Part shown: in pieces, positions 8,817-17,692 of the stretch
How positions within the stretch are numbered: the first letter of the stretch is position 1
Layout of the letters: the number at the start of each line of letters is the position of its first letter
Source of the DNA: Chryseobacterium polytrichastri
GTDB taxonomy: Bacteria; Bacteroidota; Bacteroidia; Flavobacteriales; Weeksellaceae
Direction: 5' to 3'
Assembly: GCF_900142445.1 (NCBI RefSeq)
Contig: NZ_FRAV01000027.1
Span: 1-64,000, forward strand
DNA: 64,000 bases
Notes under the pieces: model-generated
What the model was told of the DNA's origin: nothing
What the model saw: only the letters and a program-made list of their open reading frames with translations
The model's database searches: none
Position numbers and translations under genes: made by a program

Positions 8817-9974
8817 TTATAATCCAGACCATCCTGTGGCCCATGTTGGAACTAAGGTTCCATTTCCGGCTCCTACTGCAGCAGGATTTTCTGTAAAGGT
8901 AGTGTCTACTATGGGTACGTTTGCACCAGCAGTAGATTTCAGAGAAACTTTTGTTGTGGTAGTATTAAATAGAGCATTGGTGATTTTTTTATGCCCATTA
9001 AAATTGGCTACGGAAGCATCACTTTCAATATTTACTCCTGTTGTCCAGTTGGATGTTACGACGTTATCAATGGTTGCATATGTTCCCAATTTCAATTTTA
9101 TAGCATTGGCTTCTCCGGTAGTAGCTCCAAGAAAGGTAACGTTCTTGATGATAGGGTTAGATCTTGGCGCAGCATCTGGGTTGCTAGCATTGTTAGTTCC
9201 TTTAATTCCTGTATTTCCTACACCGTCAGCTTTTCTTTTGGTATAGATTCCGGTTGCGGTTCCGTTCCAGCCGTCAGTCCATTCGAAAGCATCATCCAGA
9301 TTGTTTATCGATACGATGTTAGAAACGTTAACTGTTCCTCCATAAAGGTGAATACCATCATTAGCACTGCTTACTAAAGCTACGTTACTTATTGTGGTTC
9401 CGCTACCCACACCGAATAAAGATAGTCCGTTGAATTTTGTAGTTCCTGTGTAGACTGCCCCAGTATTTTCAATTCTTACAAATGATAGAGATCCAGAATT
9501 ATCAGCATTCATTGTGCCACCATAAGTCGCATTTCCTAATTCTGACGTTCCTGAAGCCCCTGTGTTGATGGGTGCCTTACCACAGATCACCAATCCTCCC
9601 CAGCTTCCGGAAGTGGTAGAAGAAGCCGAGAATAATACGGGGGATCCGGAAGTTCCGTTAGCATATATTTGGCCACCTTGCTCTACGATGATAAAAGAAG
9701 TGGTAAGAGTTGCTATAATTCTGGTTCCGGCAGGAATTACCAATTTTCCTCCATCTTTTATGTTAACAGCTCCTGTAAGTCTATATACTTTGGTAGGATC
9801 TAATGTTACGATTTGTCCGTTCGTAATATCACCTTTGAAATCATTGAAATTTACAGCGATTCCTACGGGAGTTATTGTGGGAGTAGAATCATCATCTTTG
9901 CTACAAGAATAAATGGTAAATGTAGTACCTATGAATAAAGCTGCAGCAATTAATTTTAAGTGATTCTTTTTCAT
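8817..9974 (-). CDS. Predicted beta-helix lipoprotein (385 aa)
   Basis: An exported lipoprotein: the signal ends in FTIYSC, a lipobox-like cysteine near residue 24 followed by the SKDDD string typical of surface-directed flavobacterial lipoproteins. The rest is rich in short strands with Gly, Asn and Thr and reads as a right-handed parallel beta-helix. It shares ordered motifs with the neighbour at 10284-11708: VYRLTGAVNI..GGKLVIPAGT, GSWGGLVICGKAPIN, NGLSLFGVGSGTTI and LDDAFEWTDGWNG. The two are therefore paralogues. It probably works with the TonB receptor at 11751-14543, but a hairpin lies between it and the rest of the operon. Function not established. Confidence 0.82.
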   Translation of the reverse strand: MKKNHLKLIAAALFIGTTFTIYSCSKDDDSTPTITPVGIAVNFNDFKGDITNGQIVTLDPTKVYRLTGAVNIKDGGKLVIPAGTRIIATLTTSFIIVEQGGQIYANGTSGSPVLFSASSTTSGSWGGLVICGKAPINTGASGTSELGNATYGGTMNADNSGSLSFVRIENTGAVYTGTTKFNGLSLFGVGSGTTISNVALVSSANDGIHLYGGTVNVSNIVSINNLDDAFEWTDGWNGTATGIYTKRKADGVGNTGIKGTNNASNPDAAPRSNPIIKNVTFLGATTGEANAIKLKLGTYATIDNVVTSNWTTGVNIESDASVANFNGHKKITNALFNTTTTKVSLKSTAGANVPIVDTTFTENPAAVGAGNGTLVPTWATGWSGL

Positions 9975-10187
9975 ATATTTTTTGATTTAATTCTGTTTTA
10001 TTTTTGCGTATTGGGTGAATATATAAAACTCAAAAAAATGGATATTATTTTAGATGAAATATACATTCAACAATTACGAGGTCCAAATTACCACTTTTCT
10101 GTTTATTTTCCCAATTCAAGTTTACTGTTATTGTAAATTTTTATTTGGTATGATGTTGTAAAATATTCATGCAATCTTTATAAACGT

Positions 10188-10222
10188 AAACACCCTCAGG
10201 AAATAATTTCCTGAGGGTGTTT
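10188..10222 (-). terminator. Strong hairpin between the two lipoprotein genes
   Basis: AAACACCCTCAGGAAA and TTTCCTGAGGGTGTTT form a perfect 16-base stem with a 3-base loop. Reading leftward it follows the 474-residue lipoprotein gene by about 60 bases, so it probably ends or attenuates the receptor-lipoprotein transcript. The rest of 9975-10283 is AT-rich and shows no gene. Confidence 0.75.
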
Positions 10223-10283
10223 TAATATAAAAGAAACTAATTACTATTGTGATAATAACGACTTTAAGTCACTGATCCTTATA

Positions 10284-11708
10284 TTACAAGTTGTAGTTTG
10301 TCCAACCTGCATACCATGTATCGTTAGCATCCTTAACAGCTCCTCTGTAAGTTACAGCAGTAAACCATCCAGTTAATTTAGGGTGAGTAAATACGCCACC
10401 TGTTAATAAAGGAGATCCTGCAGCAGGAGAGAAGTTTGGTGTAGTACCAGCCGGTGCCCATGCATTTGTAAATTTAACATCAGCTGTGTAAGCCAACGTT
10501 GTGTTTCCTCCTGTATTGTACCAGTTGGTAAGATCTGTTAATGTAAAAGGAGTAGGAGTTGATGTAGATGCTCCGAATTTTAAAGGAGTTACATTTCCTG
10601 CTAATATATTATTCTGAAATACTAAACGTGATGCACCGATATTGTTATCTGTAGGGGTACCTTTTGTTGCATCAATGAATAAACCAACTGGGAACCCAGT
10701 GAATACAGAGTTAAATACAGAGATTGAAGAGTTTCTTCTGATCTGTAAAGCATTTTGGTATAAAGAGTTGATTGTACCTACGTTTGTGTTTGTAGCCGAA
10801 GTAGAATTAATTGGGCCAATAATTGTCATATTAGAGAATGTAGCTCCGGTTTGTGGTGTTAAAGGAGAACCATTGGCATCATTATCAGATTCAAATGCAT
10901 TAGATCCTGAAACGTCAGCAACCTGAGAATCTCTTACAGAAATACCAAACTGAATTTTTCCTGAGTAGCCATTGTCTGTATCAAAATCATCATCAAGACC
11001 TTTGTAAGCAATAAGGTGAGAACAGTTTACCGTTCCTCCGAACCACTCAAAACTATCATCATTTGCGTAAGCTACTTCTACATAATCTACCGTAGTACCA
11101 TTACCTACACCTCCGAATGTAATTCCGTTGATTTCCTTATCCGGTAAAAATGCATATCCTGCGTATTCTACTCTTACATATTTTAATATTCCACTGTTAT
11201 CAGAAACATTTGTTCCTCCGTAAAGACCTAAACCTTCAGTGTTGTTGATTCCACCTTCAATTTCCCCAATTCCAGCTTGCCCATTGAAAGATGCGTTGGT
11301 AGGAGCAGCTCCTAAGATTACTAAACCTGCCCAGTCACCTCTTTTAGGACTTGGTTTTTCTGAAGTGAAAATAATTGGGTTCGAAGCAGTACCTTCTGCC
11401 ATTATCTTACTTCCCTTTGTAATAATTAATGCTCCGTTTTTATCAGCTTCACCAACAATTTTAGTTCCTGGTTCGATAGTTAATGTAGCTCCGTTTGTTA
11501 CATACACTAATCCTCTTAACTTATAGATATTATTAGCCTTAAGGGTAAGGTTTGTAGTTATTTTCCCTGAAAGAATTAAGTTGTCATTATTTCCACCTGA
11601 GTTACCATTTTCAACTATAGTTTGTCCATCTTCTTCTATGTTTCTACATGCGGTAATAGTTGTTGCTATTGTACCAAGCATTAAAGAGTATAAAACAATT
11701 TTTTTCAT
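10284..11708 (-). CDS. Predicted beta-helix lipoprotein (474 aa)
   Basis: An exported lipoprotein with signal MKKIVLYSLMLGTIATTITAC (lipobox TITAC). The body is Gly/Asn/Thr rich with repeated short strands (for example TLTIEPGTKIVGEADKNGAL, GDWAGLVILGAAPTN, NGITFGGVGNGTTVDYVEVA, GLDDDFDTDNGYSG) and should fold as a beta-helix. Proteins like it have sometimes been labelled multidrug transporter in databases, but no membrane segments other than the signal are present, so that name looks wrong. It starts 42 bases after the TonB receptor stop and is probably co-transcribed with it. It is likely a surface partner of that receptor; the ligand is unknown. Confidence 0.85.
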   Translation of the reverse strand: MKKIVLYSLMLGTIATTITACRNIEEDGQTIVENGNSGGNNDNLILSGKITTNLTLKANNIYKLRGLVYVTNGATLTIEPGTKIVGEADKNGALIITKGSKIMAEGTASNPIIFTSEKPSPKRGDWAGLVILGAAPTNASFNGQAGIGEIEGGINNTEGLGLYGGTNVSDNSGILKYVRVEYAGYAFLPDKEINGITFGGVGNGTTVDYVEVAYANDDSFEWFGGTVNCSHLIAYKGLDDDFDTDNGYSGKIQFGISVRDSQVADVSGSNAFESDNDANGSPLTPQTGATFSNMTIIGPINSTSATNTNVGTINSLYQNALQIRRNSSISVFNSVFTGFPVGLFIDATKGTPTDNNIGASRLVFQNNILAGNVTPLKFGASTSTPTPFTLTDLTNWYNTGGNTTLAYTADVKFTNAWAPAGTTPNFSPAAGSPLLTGGVFTHPKLTGWFTAVTYRGAVKDANDTWYAGWTNYNL

Positions 11709-11750
11709 GTTATAAAGAGTTATTTTTTATTAGATATTGATTGATTTAAA

Positions 11751-14543
11751 TTAGAAGCTATAACCAAGAGTTAAACTGACATTTGTTCCTGTTACTCTGT
11801 CGATAGCAAGTGCATCAGCACTGTCGTATTTTTTATTATTGTTTAGATCGTGATAAAATCTAGCGTGACGATTTAAGATATCTGAAACGTTAAGTTTGAT
11901 CTCTCCTTTGTTCTGCCAGATCTTTTTTGCAATCTGAAAATCAAGAAGAGGTCTTGGTGCTTCCCAAATTGGTGGAACCTGATCATTTCCTACATACAGG
12001 ATTCTTCTTCCAATCATGTTGAAAAGTACTGTTGATGTCCAACCTGTTTTTTCAGTATCATACTGAAGGCTTAAGTTAACAGTATAAGGAGATTGTCCCT
12101 GCATTGGTCTGTCTACCTTTGTTGCTTCGTCAGTTACTTTGTTTTTGATTAAAGCGAAGTTACCACCTAGCGTGAAGTTTTTAAGAACACTGAAGAAATC
12201 CAGTTTTTTTCTGAATTCAAGTTCAGCTCCGTAAGCATCAGCTTTATCTACGTTTAAATAGTTGAAGGTATTACTTGTTCCTACACCAGATTGGTTAAAG
12301 TATAATTCAATAGGATTTTTAAAGTTTTTATAGAAACCTGCAACGGAAAGGATCTCTCCATTTCTCGGGTACCATTCCCAACGAACGTCGGCATTGGTAA
12401 TCTTCGTTCTCTGAATATATTTGTTACCGATAACAGTAGCTCCTAAATCAAAATCATAATAAGCGAGTGGAGAAACTTCTCTAAATTCGGGTCTTACAAC
12501 AGTCTGTGAACCGGCAACACGTAAATTCATGTTGTTCGTAAGTTTAAATGTCATGTTTAAAGCAGGTAAGAAGTCAGTAACACGAGTGTTTACAAAACGG
12601 TCATCACTTCTTTTTGTGCTTCCAACTAACTGGTCAAAGTTTTCAACTCTTAATCCCCATATAGCTCTGAACCAAGGCGTAAAGTTATTGTCCATTTGTA
12701 AATAACCAGCGTTTAGGATGGTATTGGCAATATATCTATACTGGTTTCCCGCAATTTCGTCGAAAGTGAATTTACCACCTCCTGTTCCGAAGTTATTAGG
12801 ATCAAATATACTTTCGAAAGGTTGAGAAAGCAATTGTTGATTATATCCTTCAAGTCTTACAGCGAAAGGCCTTGAGTTATAAACTCTATCTTTTACTTGG
12901 AATAAATATCCTCCCTTGATGGTTTGCTTTTGTCCAAACATCTCAAAGTTTTTAGATAAATCTCCGCCTGCATTGTATAAATAGTCGTTAAGTGTAGAGT
13001 AGAATACACTTCCTGATTTTTGAGAAAGACCATTCGAAATTAAAGCCAAATAAGGGCTTCCGGTCATATCAGGATATTGGTTGTACTGAAGACGTTGTAA
13101 TAATGGAATGTATTGATCTAGAATACCAAAACTTCCGTACCAGTTGAAAGTAAGACCTCCAAGGGCATCTATTTTATGTGTTCCGTTTAGTGTTGAATTA
13201 TAGAAAGTAGTTTGTTTAAACCCAATCTCTCTAGCCATAATATTTGTTCCGTTTATAGGATCAAATTCAAAATCTTTCCCTGTTCTGAAAGACATGTGGT
13301 TTACCGTATTATTGGTAATAATATTCTTTAGGGAAATTTTGTTATTGTTATTAAGTTTTAAAGTAAGATTTAATAAACCTCCTAAAATAATATCGTTTTG
13401 ATACTTTTCAGTAAAGTAATCAAAGTTGGTATCAGCTAGTTGATCATTAATTGTAAAGAAGCTGTTTCTTGTTTCTGTTCTTCTTTTATTGTTACTGTAG
13501 TTAAGTACCGCAATAACACCTAAATCTTTTCCGAAAACTTTTGTGTTGAAACCTCCGTCTAGCTGTAAACTTAAATTCTCAGGATATCCTATACTGTTGT
13601 ATCCTAGATTTTTTACATAATCTTTCCCGATTCCTGTTTTTGTAGCTTCATCTAAAATAGAGAATGCGTTTTTCGCAGGCATGCTTGTTGGAAGTTTTCT
13701 GTATCCGTCATCAATTCCTATGAAATCCCATTTCCCACCTTTCTGCATACGGAACTCTTGCCCCATTGTGATGGAGTTTCCTCCTACACCAACTTGTAGA
13801 TTGAAAAAGTTTTTATTCGGGATGTCTTTGGTATTTACCTGAATCAATCCACCTGCCCATTCACCACTATATTCAGGAATGAAGGTTTTATTGATAACAA
13901 GAGTTTCGATAACGTTGGCAGGGAAAAGGTCAAAAGAGAAAGTCTTTCTGTCTGGTTCAGTACTGGATAACTGAATACCATTCAACATCGCTTGGTTATA
14001 ACGGTCAGATAATCCTCTTACTACGATGTATTTTCCTTCAGCTAAGCTTACACCGGAAACTCTTTTTAGAACTTCTCCCGTGTTTCTATCCGGACTTCTT
14101 TTAATAGCTTCAACACCAATAACCTGTGAAACTACACCAGAATTTCTTTGTAAACCGATGGTAGAGGCAATTGTTTCTTTTCTTGCATTGGATTTTATAA
14201 CAACACCTTCTATTTGCTTTTCTTTTGTAGAAGGTTTATCCAAAATAATATCAAGATGAGTACTTGCGTCGTTTTTTACGGTAACTTCACTAATCTCTTT
14301 TTTGTTATATCCATTAGAAGTTACGGTTATAACATAATTGGTTCCGGGGGGAAGACTGAGAGAGTAGTTTCCGGAAATGTCAGTGGTTACCTCCTGATCA
14401 TTTACCTTAACTTTTACTCCTTCAATAGGAGTATTGTCTTTCTCATCCAATATCCTGCCTTCCAGAACATGACTTTGTGCAAACGCATAGCCAGCAGAAA
14501 ACAAGGCAAGTAGCATAATGCTCTTGTGGAATTGTTTTTTCAT
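11751..14543 (-). CDS. TonB-dependent outer-membrane receptor with CarboxypepD_reg-like domain
   Basis: A 930-residue outer-membrane beta-barrel transporter energised by TonB. After the signal peptide (ending YAFAQ), a carboxypeptidase-regulatory-like Ig domain spans about residues 27-105 (HVLEGRILDEKDNTPIEGVKV). A plug follows (GVVSQVIGVEAIKRSPDRNTGEVLKRVSGVSL shows the start), then the barrel, ending in NVSLTLGYSF with the usual C-terminal aromatic. No SusD gene is adjacent; two lipoprotein genes follow instead. The divergent two-component system at 14737 suggests regulated expression. The substrate is not evident. Confidence 0.92.
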   Translation of the reverse strand: MKKQFHKSIMLLALFSAGYAFAQSHVLEGRILDEKDNTPIEGVKVKVNDQEVTTDISGNYSLSLPPGTNYVITVTSNGYNKKEISEVTVKNDASTHLDIILDKPSTKEKQIEGVVIKSNARKETIASTIGLQRNSGVVSQVIGVEAIKRSPDRNTGEVLKRVSGVSLAEGKYIVVRGLSDRYNQAMLNGIQLSSTEPDRKTFSFDLFPANVIETLVINKTFIPEYSGEWAGGLIQVNTKDIPNKNFFNLQVGVGGNSITMGQEFRMQKGGKWDFIGIDDGYRKLPTSMPAKNAFSILDEATKTGIGKDYVKNLGYNSIGYPENLSLQLDGGFNTKVFGKDLGVIAVLNYSNNKRRTETRNSFFTINDQLADTNFDYFTEKYQNDIILGGLLNLTLKLNNNNKISLKNIITNNTVNHMSFRTGKDFEFDPINGTNIMAREIGFKQTTFYNSTLNGTHKIDALGGLTFNWYGSFGILDQYIPLLQRLQYNQYPDMTGSPYLALISNGLSQKSGSVFYSTLNDYLYNAGGDLSKNFEMFGQKQTIKGGYLFQVKDRVYNSRPFAVRLEGYNQQLLSQPFESIFDPNNFGTGGGKFTFDEIAGNQYRYIANTILNAGYLQMDNNFTPWFRAIWGLRVENFDQLVGSTKRSDDRFVNTRVTDFLPALNMTFKLTNNMNLRVAGSQTVVRPEFREVSPLAYYDFDLGATVIGNKYIQRTKITNADVRWEWYPRNGEILSVAGFYKNFKNPIELYFNQSGVGTSNTFNYLNVDKADAYGAELEFRKKLDFFSVLKNFTLGGNFALIKNKVTDEATKVDRPMQGQSPYTVNLSLQYDTEKTGWTSTVLFNMIGRRILYVGNDQVPPIWEAPRPLLDFQIAKKIWQNKGEIKLNVSDILNRHARFYHDLNNNKKYDSADALAIDRVTGTNVSLTLGYSF

Positions 14544-14683
14544 TTTACTTTATCTTACTATAATTCTTTCGTGGCAAAGAAAGAGAAGTTTACTGCTGTA
14601 AATGGTTTACGGAAATTTAATTTTTTCTTAACTAAACATTAACAATCCGTTATTATTGTTAACTTTATGTGAACGATAGGTTA

Positions 14684-14718
14684 TTTGTTAATCTATGCTT
14701 CAAAAATTGTTAACTTTG
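14684..14718 (+). promoter_or_regulatory. Predicted promoter of the response regulator gene
   Basis: TTTG at 14684-14687 and TAACTTTG at 14711-14718, 23 bases apart, match the Bacteroidota promoter form at the long end of the spacer range. The ATG is at 14737. The 193-base gap is shared with the divergent TonB receptor gene. Confidence 0.55.
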
Positions 14719-14736
14719 ACTCAGTAAAAATTAAAA

Positions 14737-15414
14737 ATGAACCAAAAGAAAATACTCTTAATAGACGATGAGTTGGATATTTTAGAGATTCTATCTTACA
14801 ACTTAGAAAAGGAAGGCTACGACATTTACACAGCTACCAATGGTAACGAAGGTATTGAGAAAGCCAAACAAATTGTTCCTGATCTTATCTTATTAGATGT
14901 AATGATGCCTGAAAAAGACGGTATCGAAACTTGTCAGGAGCTTCGTAAGATAAAAGAACTTCAGAAAACACTTATTGTTTTCCTTTCTGCAAGAAGCGAA
15001 GAGTTTTCACAATTAGCAGGTTTTCAAGCCGGAGCTAATGATTATATTGTAAAATTAATCAAACCGAAAATTCTTATCTCTAAAGTAAATGCTTTATTGC
15101 AATTAACTTCTCAGGTTTCTGATAATGCTAAATTAATCGAAATTGGAGATCTTATTATAGATAAAGACAACTTCAGAGTATCAAAAGCTGGACAACAGTT
15201 CTTACTTCCAAAAAAAGAATTCGATCTATTGTATCTTTTAGCATCAAACACAGAGAAGGTGTTTAAAAGAGAAGAGATCCTAGAGAAAGTTTGGGGGAAT
15301 GATGTTATTGTTGGAGAAAGAACAATCGACGTTCACATCAGAAGATTGAGAGAAAAATTAGGAATTAATACGATTCAGACTTTAAAAGGTATTGGATATA
15401 AATTAATAGTTTAA
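14737..15414 (+). CDS. PhoB/OmpR-type response regulator with atypical Lys-Leu
   Basis: A DNA-binding response regulator of 225 residues. The receiver domain (1-120) has the acidic pair Asp10/Asp11, phosphoacceptor Asp54 in LILLDVMMP, Ser84 and Lys106. The residue after Lys106 is Leu, where almost all receivers have the cis-proline of the KP motif. A winged-helix OmpR domain covers about 130-225 (EEILEKVWGNDVIVGERTIDVHIRRLREKLG). It pairs with the histidine kinase at 15527. In flavobacteria this pair type resembles PhoB/PhoR, but a phosphate role is not proven here. Divergent from a TonB receptor operon, a plausible target. Confidence 0.92.
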   Translation: MNQKKILLIDDELDILEILSYNLEKEGYDIYTATNGNEGIEKAKQIVPDLILLDVMMPEKDGIETCQELRKIKELQKTLIVFLSARSEEFSQLAGFQAGANDYIVKLIKPKILISKVNALLQLTSQVSDNAKLIEIGDLIIDKDNFRVSKAGQQFLLPKKEFDLLYLLASNTEKVFKREEILEKVWGNDVIVGERTIDVHIRRLREKLGINTIQTLKGIGYKLIV

Positions 15415-15443
15415 TCTTAATTATAAAATAAAGTTTAAACGAT

Positions 15444-15487
15444 ATATTCTAACCACAAAGGGTACTTAATTTTTGTGGTTAGAATAT
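15444..15487. other. Perfect 16-bp inverted repeat between regulator and kinase genes
   Basis: ATATTCTAACCACAAA at 15444-15459 pairs perfectly with TTTGTGGTTAGAATAT at 15472-15487. Partial pairing of flanking GTTTAAAC and GTTTAAAT extends it. No T-run follows, so it is not a simple terminator; it may stabilise or process the shared transcript, or reduce kinase expression relative to the regulator. Confidence 0.6.
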
Positions 15488-15526
15488 GCTGTTTAAATAA
15501 ACTTAACCTATAAAAACGGTGTAAAA

Positions 15527-16558
15527 TTGAAATTTTACAGACTTACCCTCGTAGCATCATGTCTGTTGACATTGGTGATGTTTTTTTTAGTAATCATCTT
15601 TGATTCACTAAAAGATATCTATTATAAAACTCCTTTTTTCAAAATAGGACTTTTCATCTGTATCCTAGTTATTTTTATTATTAATTATGTAGTGCTCGAA
15701 CTGCTGTTTAATTATTATGGTAAAAAACAGGTTCGTGGGCTTTCGCAGCTTTTGCCACAAGAAATCGTGAATGATAATAACGAAAATATCACGATGAAAG
15801 AATTGGGAGAGCGATTTTCTGATCTTAATCAGCAAAAGGTTACAGAGATTGATATGATGAAAGAAATGGAGAGTTACCGTAAAGAATACATCGGTAACGT
15901 TTCTCATGAGCTTAAAACACCGTTGTTTTCTATTCAGGGATATGTGGAAACTTTGAGAGATGGCGGTGTAGATAATCTTACGATTCGGGATAAATATTTA
16001 GAAAGAATAGATATTTCTGTAGAAAGGCTAATCGCTATTGTCACAGATTTGGATATGATCAACAGGCTTGAAGCAGGAGAGATCAATCTGAATGTTTCCA
16101 GATTTGATGTTAATTTATTAATCAAAGAAATTTTTGATTTACTCGATCTTGAAGCCGAAAAACATACCACAACCTTACAGATCCAGACGCTGCATCCTCA
16201 GATTTTTGTGGATGCCGATAAACAGAAGATTTCGCAGGTTTTTATCAATTTAGTTTCAAATGCTATTCATTATGCCAATAGACAGGAAGCAAGAGTGGTG
16301 GTAAAAACAAGTGTGCTGAAAAATAAAGTTCTGATAGAAGTTATAGACAATGGGATGGGAATAAAATCAGAAGTTTTATCAAGAATTTTTGAAAGATTCT
16401 ATCGCGTAGAAACCAGCAGAAGTAGAAGAGAAGGTGGTTCAGGGTTAGGATTGGCCATTGTAAAGCATATTCTTGAGGCTCATAACGAAAACATTACGGT
16501 AGAGAGTGTTTATCTTGAAGGCACAAAGTTCAGTTTTATGCTGGAGAAAAGTAAATAA
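15527..16558 (+). CDS. PhoR-like sensor histidine kinase
   Basis: A membrane sensor kinase of 343 residues, read from a TTG at 15527 because conserved-looking sequence (MKFYRLTLVASCLLTLVMFF) begins there and no ATG is near. Two membrane segments (about 7-25 and 37-62) are followed by a linker and the HisKA domain with His127 in NVSHELKTPLFSIQGY. The ATPase domain has the N box (FINLVSNAIHYA), G1 (DNGMGI) and G2 (GGSGLGLAIVKHIL). It has almost no periplasmic loop, so it probably senses within the membrane or through partners, as PhoR does. It should phosphorylate the regulator at 14737. Confidence 0.92.
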   Translation: MKFYRLTLVASCLLTLVMFFLVIIFDSLKDIYYKTPFFKIGLFICILVIFIINYVVLELLFNYYGKKQVRGLSQLLPQEIVNDNNENITMKELGERFSDLNQQKVTEIDMMKEMESYRKEYIGNVSHELKTPLFSIQGYVETLRDGGVDNLTIRDKYLERIDISVERLIAIVTDLDMINRLEAGEINLNVSRFDVNLLIKEIFDLLDLEAEKHTTTLQIQTLHPQIFVDADKQKISQVFINLVSNAIHYANRQEARVVVKTSVLKNKVLIEVIDNGMGIKSEVLSRIFERFYRVETSRSRREGGSGLGLAIVKHILEAHNENITVESVYLEGTKFSFMLEKSK

Positions 16559-16610
16559 TTTTTGCAAAATGTAAGAAAAAAAAATATTTTAAAAAATCCA
16601 GAAATATTTT

Positions 16611-16639
16611 TTTGTCACATGTCATTTATTATATATTTG
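16611..16639 (+). promoter_or_regulatory. Predicted promoter of the 16691 gene
   Basis: TTTG at 16611-16614, a 17-base spacer and TATATTTG at 16632-16639 fit the Bacteroidota consensus; the coding start is about 50 bases downstream. Confidence 0.6.
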
Positions 16640-16690
16640 CAATAGAGATTTATCATAATAACAAAGGCAAAAAAGTAATTTAAAACTGAT

Positions 16691-17284
16691 ATGGTTTACA
16701 AAATCCGCGTAATATTAGATGCGAAAGAAGATATTTTCCGTGATATCGAAGTTAAAGGAAAACAAACGCTATGGAACTTACATTTAGGAATTAAAAGTGC
16801 GTTCAGTCTTCAGGGTGAAGAACTGTCTACTTTTAATTTATTAGAAGAAGATGGAACAATCGTAAAAAGCGTTCCGTTAGAGGATATGAGCGATGATGGT
16901 GATGGTGAGATTATGTCGGATGTATATATTGACGAAGCGTTTGAAACTACAGGTTCTAAGACTCAGTTTCAGTATGGACTTCTTGATCTTTGGGAGTTTT
17001 TCTGTGAACTTGTTGAGGTGATTGAAGAAACAAAAGGAGTCAATTATCCAATTACAGTATACAGATTTGGAAACGTTCCGTTAAAAGCGCCTAGCAAAAA
17101 CGGAAGTGGAGGAGCCAAAAAGAAATCAGCAATGCCACTAATGGAAGATGATTTTGCTTTTGAAGATGACTTTGGAGGTGGAAGCAGTTTTGCAGACGAA
17201 GATGATGACAATTTTGATGACGAGGAAGAAGAAAACTATGATGACGATGTTTTCGATGAAGAAGATGACAACGACGAAAGATAA
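16691..17284 (+). CDS. pRiA4b ORF-3-like (IS1096 TnpR-like) domain protein with acidic tail
   Basis: A 197-residue cytoplasmic protein. The first 135 residues match the plasmid pRiA4b ORF-3 family (YKIRVILDAKEDIFRDIEV, then YGLLDLWEFFCELVEVIEE), a fold named after plasmid and transposon passengers but widespread on Bacteroidota chromosomes. The last 50 residues are very rich in Asp and Glu (DEDDDNFDDEEEENYDDD), probably disordered. No transposon genes are nearby, so this looks like a resident gene. It has its own promoter and a terminator. Molecular role unknown. Confidence 0.82.
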   Translation: MVYKIRVILDAKEDIFRDIEVKGKQTLWNLHLGIKSAFSLQGEELSTFNLLEEDGTIVKSVPLEDMSDDGDGEIMSDVYIDEAFETTGSKTQFQYGLLDLWEFFCELVEVIEETKGVNYPITVYRFGNVPLKAPSKNGSGGAKKKSAMPLMEDDFAFEDDFGGGSSFADEDDDNFDDEEEENYDDDVFDEEDDNDER

Positions 17285-17298
17285 TATCTAAAATATAC

Positions 17299-17328
17299 AG
17301 CCCTGAATTTTTATTCGGGGCTTTTTTT
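17299..17328 (+). terminator. Terminator after the pRiA4b-like gene
   Basis: GCCCTGAA and TTCGGGGC form a stem with a 6-base loop, followed by seven T bases. Confidence 0.8.
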
Positions 17329-17330
17329 AT

Positions 17331-17420
17331 TTGAAGCTATTTCCCGCTTTCCGCACTCGCTATTTTTCTTTTGCAAAGAAAAATGAGCTCAAACAATTGC
17401 TGCAATCGGGGCTAGTGTAT
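17331..17420. repeat. CCCGCTTT..GGGGCTAG repeat, copy 1
   Basis: TTGAAGCTATTTCCCGCTTT leads through a small hairpin (TTTTTCTTTTGCAAAGAAAAA) to CAATCGGGGCTAGTGTAT. The same order, from TTGAAGCTTTTTCCCGCTTT to CAATCGGGGCTAGGGTAT, occurs at 53068-53141. In both places the GTCATTGCGA element follows. Confidence 0.6.
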
Positions 17421-17462
17421 CGGGAATGACAACTTTGAGATATCAGTCGCCAAACACTTTCC

Positions 17463-17539
17463 GTCATTGCGAACCGAAGGTGAAGCAATCTCATTGTACA
17501 AAAAAATGAAATTATTAAATGATTGCTTCTCGCAAAGAC
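17463..17539. repeat. MITE-like GTCATTGCGA..GCAATCTC element, copy 1
   Basis: GTCATTGCGAACCGAAGG..GAAGCAATCTC on the left is matched in inverted orientation by GATTGCTTCTCGCAAAGAC on the right, 77 bases in total. A 150-base relative lies at 53163-53312. The remaining bases up to 17692 hold only a TATTTTTG box at 17612-17619 before the glycosidase gene. Confidence 0.6.
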
Positions 17540-17692
17540 GTTATACAATAATGATATTAAATACAATTCCATTTAACTGCTAACAAATTCAAACTCTTCC
17601 TTTAGATTACCTATTTTTGTTGACAGGAAGAATGCTGGTGAGATAATTGGTCTGGGAATTGTTTCCTGTACCTTCAAAATACAAATAAGAAC

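Noticed and set aside
8836-9912. Several forward frames opposite the 385-residue lipoprotein gene
   Set aside because: They mirror a well-supported minus-strand gene with signal peptide and motifs; their translations lack any domain or start context.
10284-11708. Multidrug transporter function for the 474-residue lipoprotein
   Set aside because: It has a lipobox and a beta-rich body but no transmembrane helices beyond the signal.
16691-17284. Mobile-element origin of the pRiA4b/TnpR-like gene
   Set aside because: No transposase, terminal repeats or plasmid genes lie nearby, and it has an ordinary promoter and terminator.
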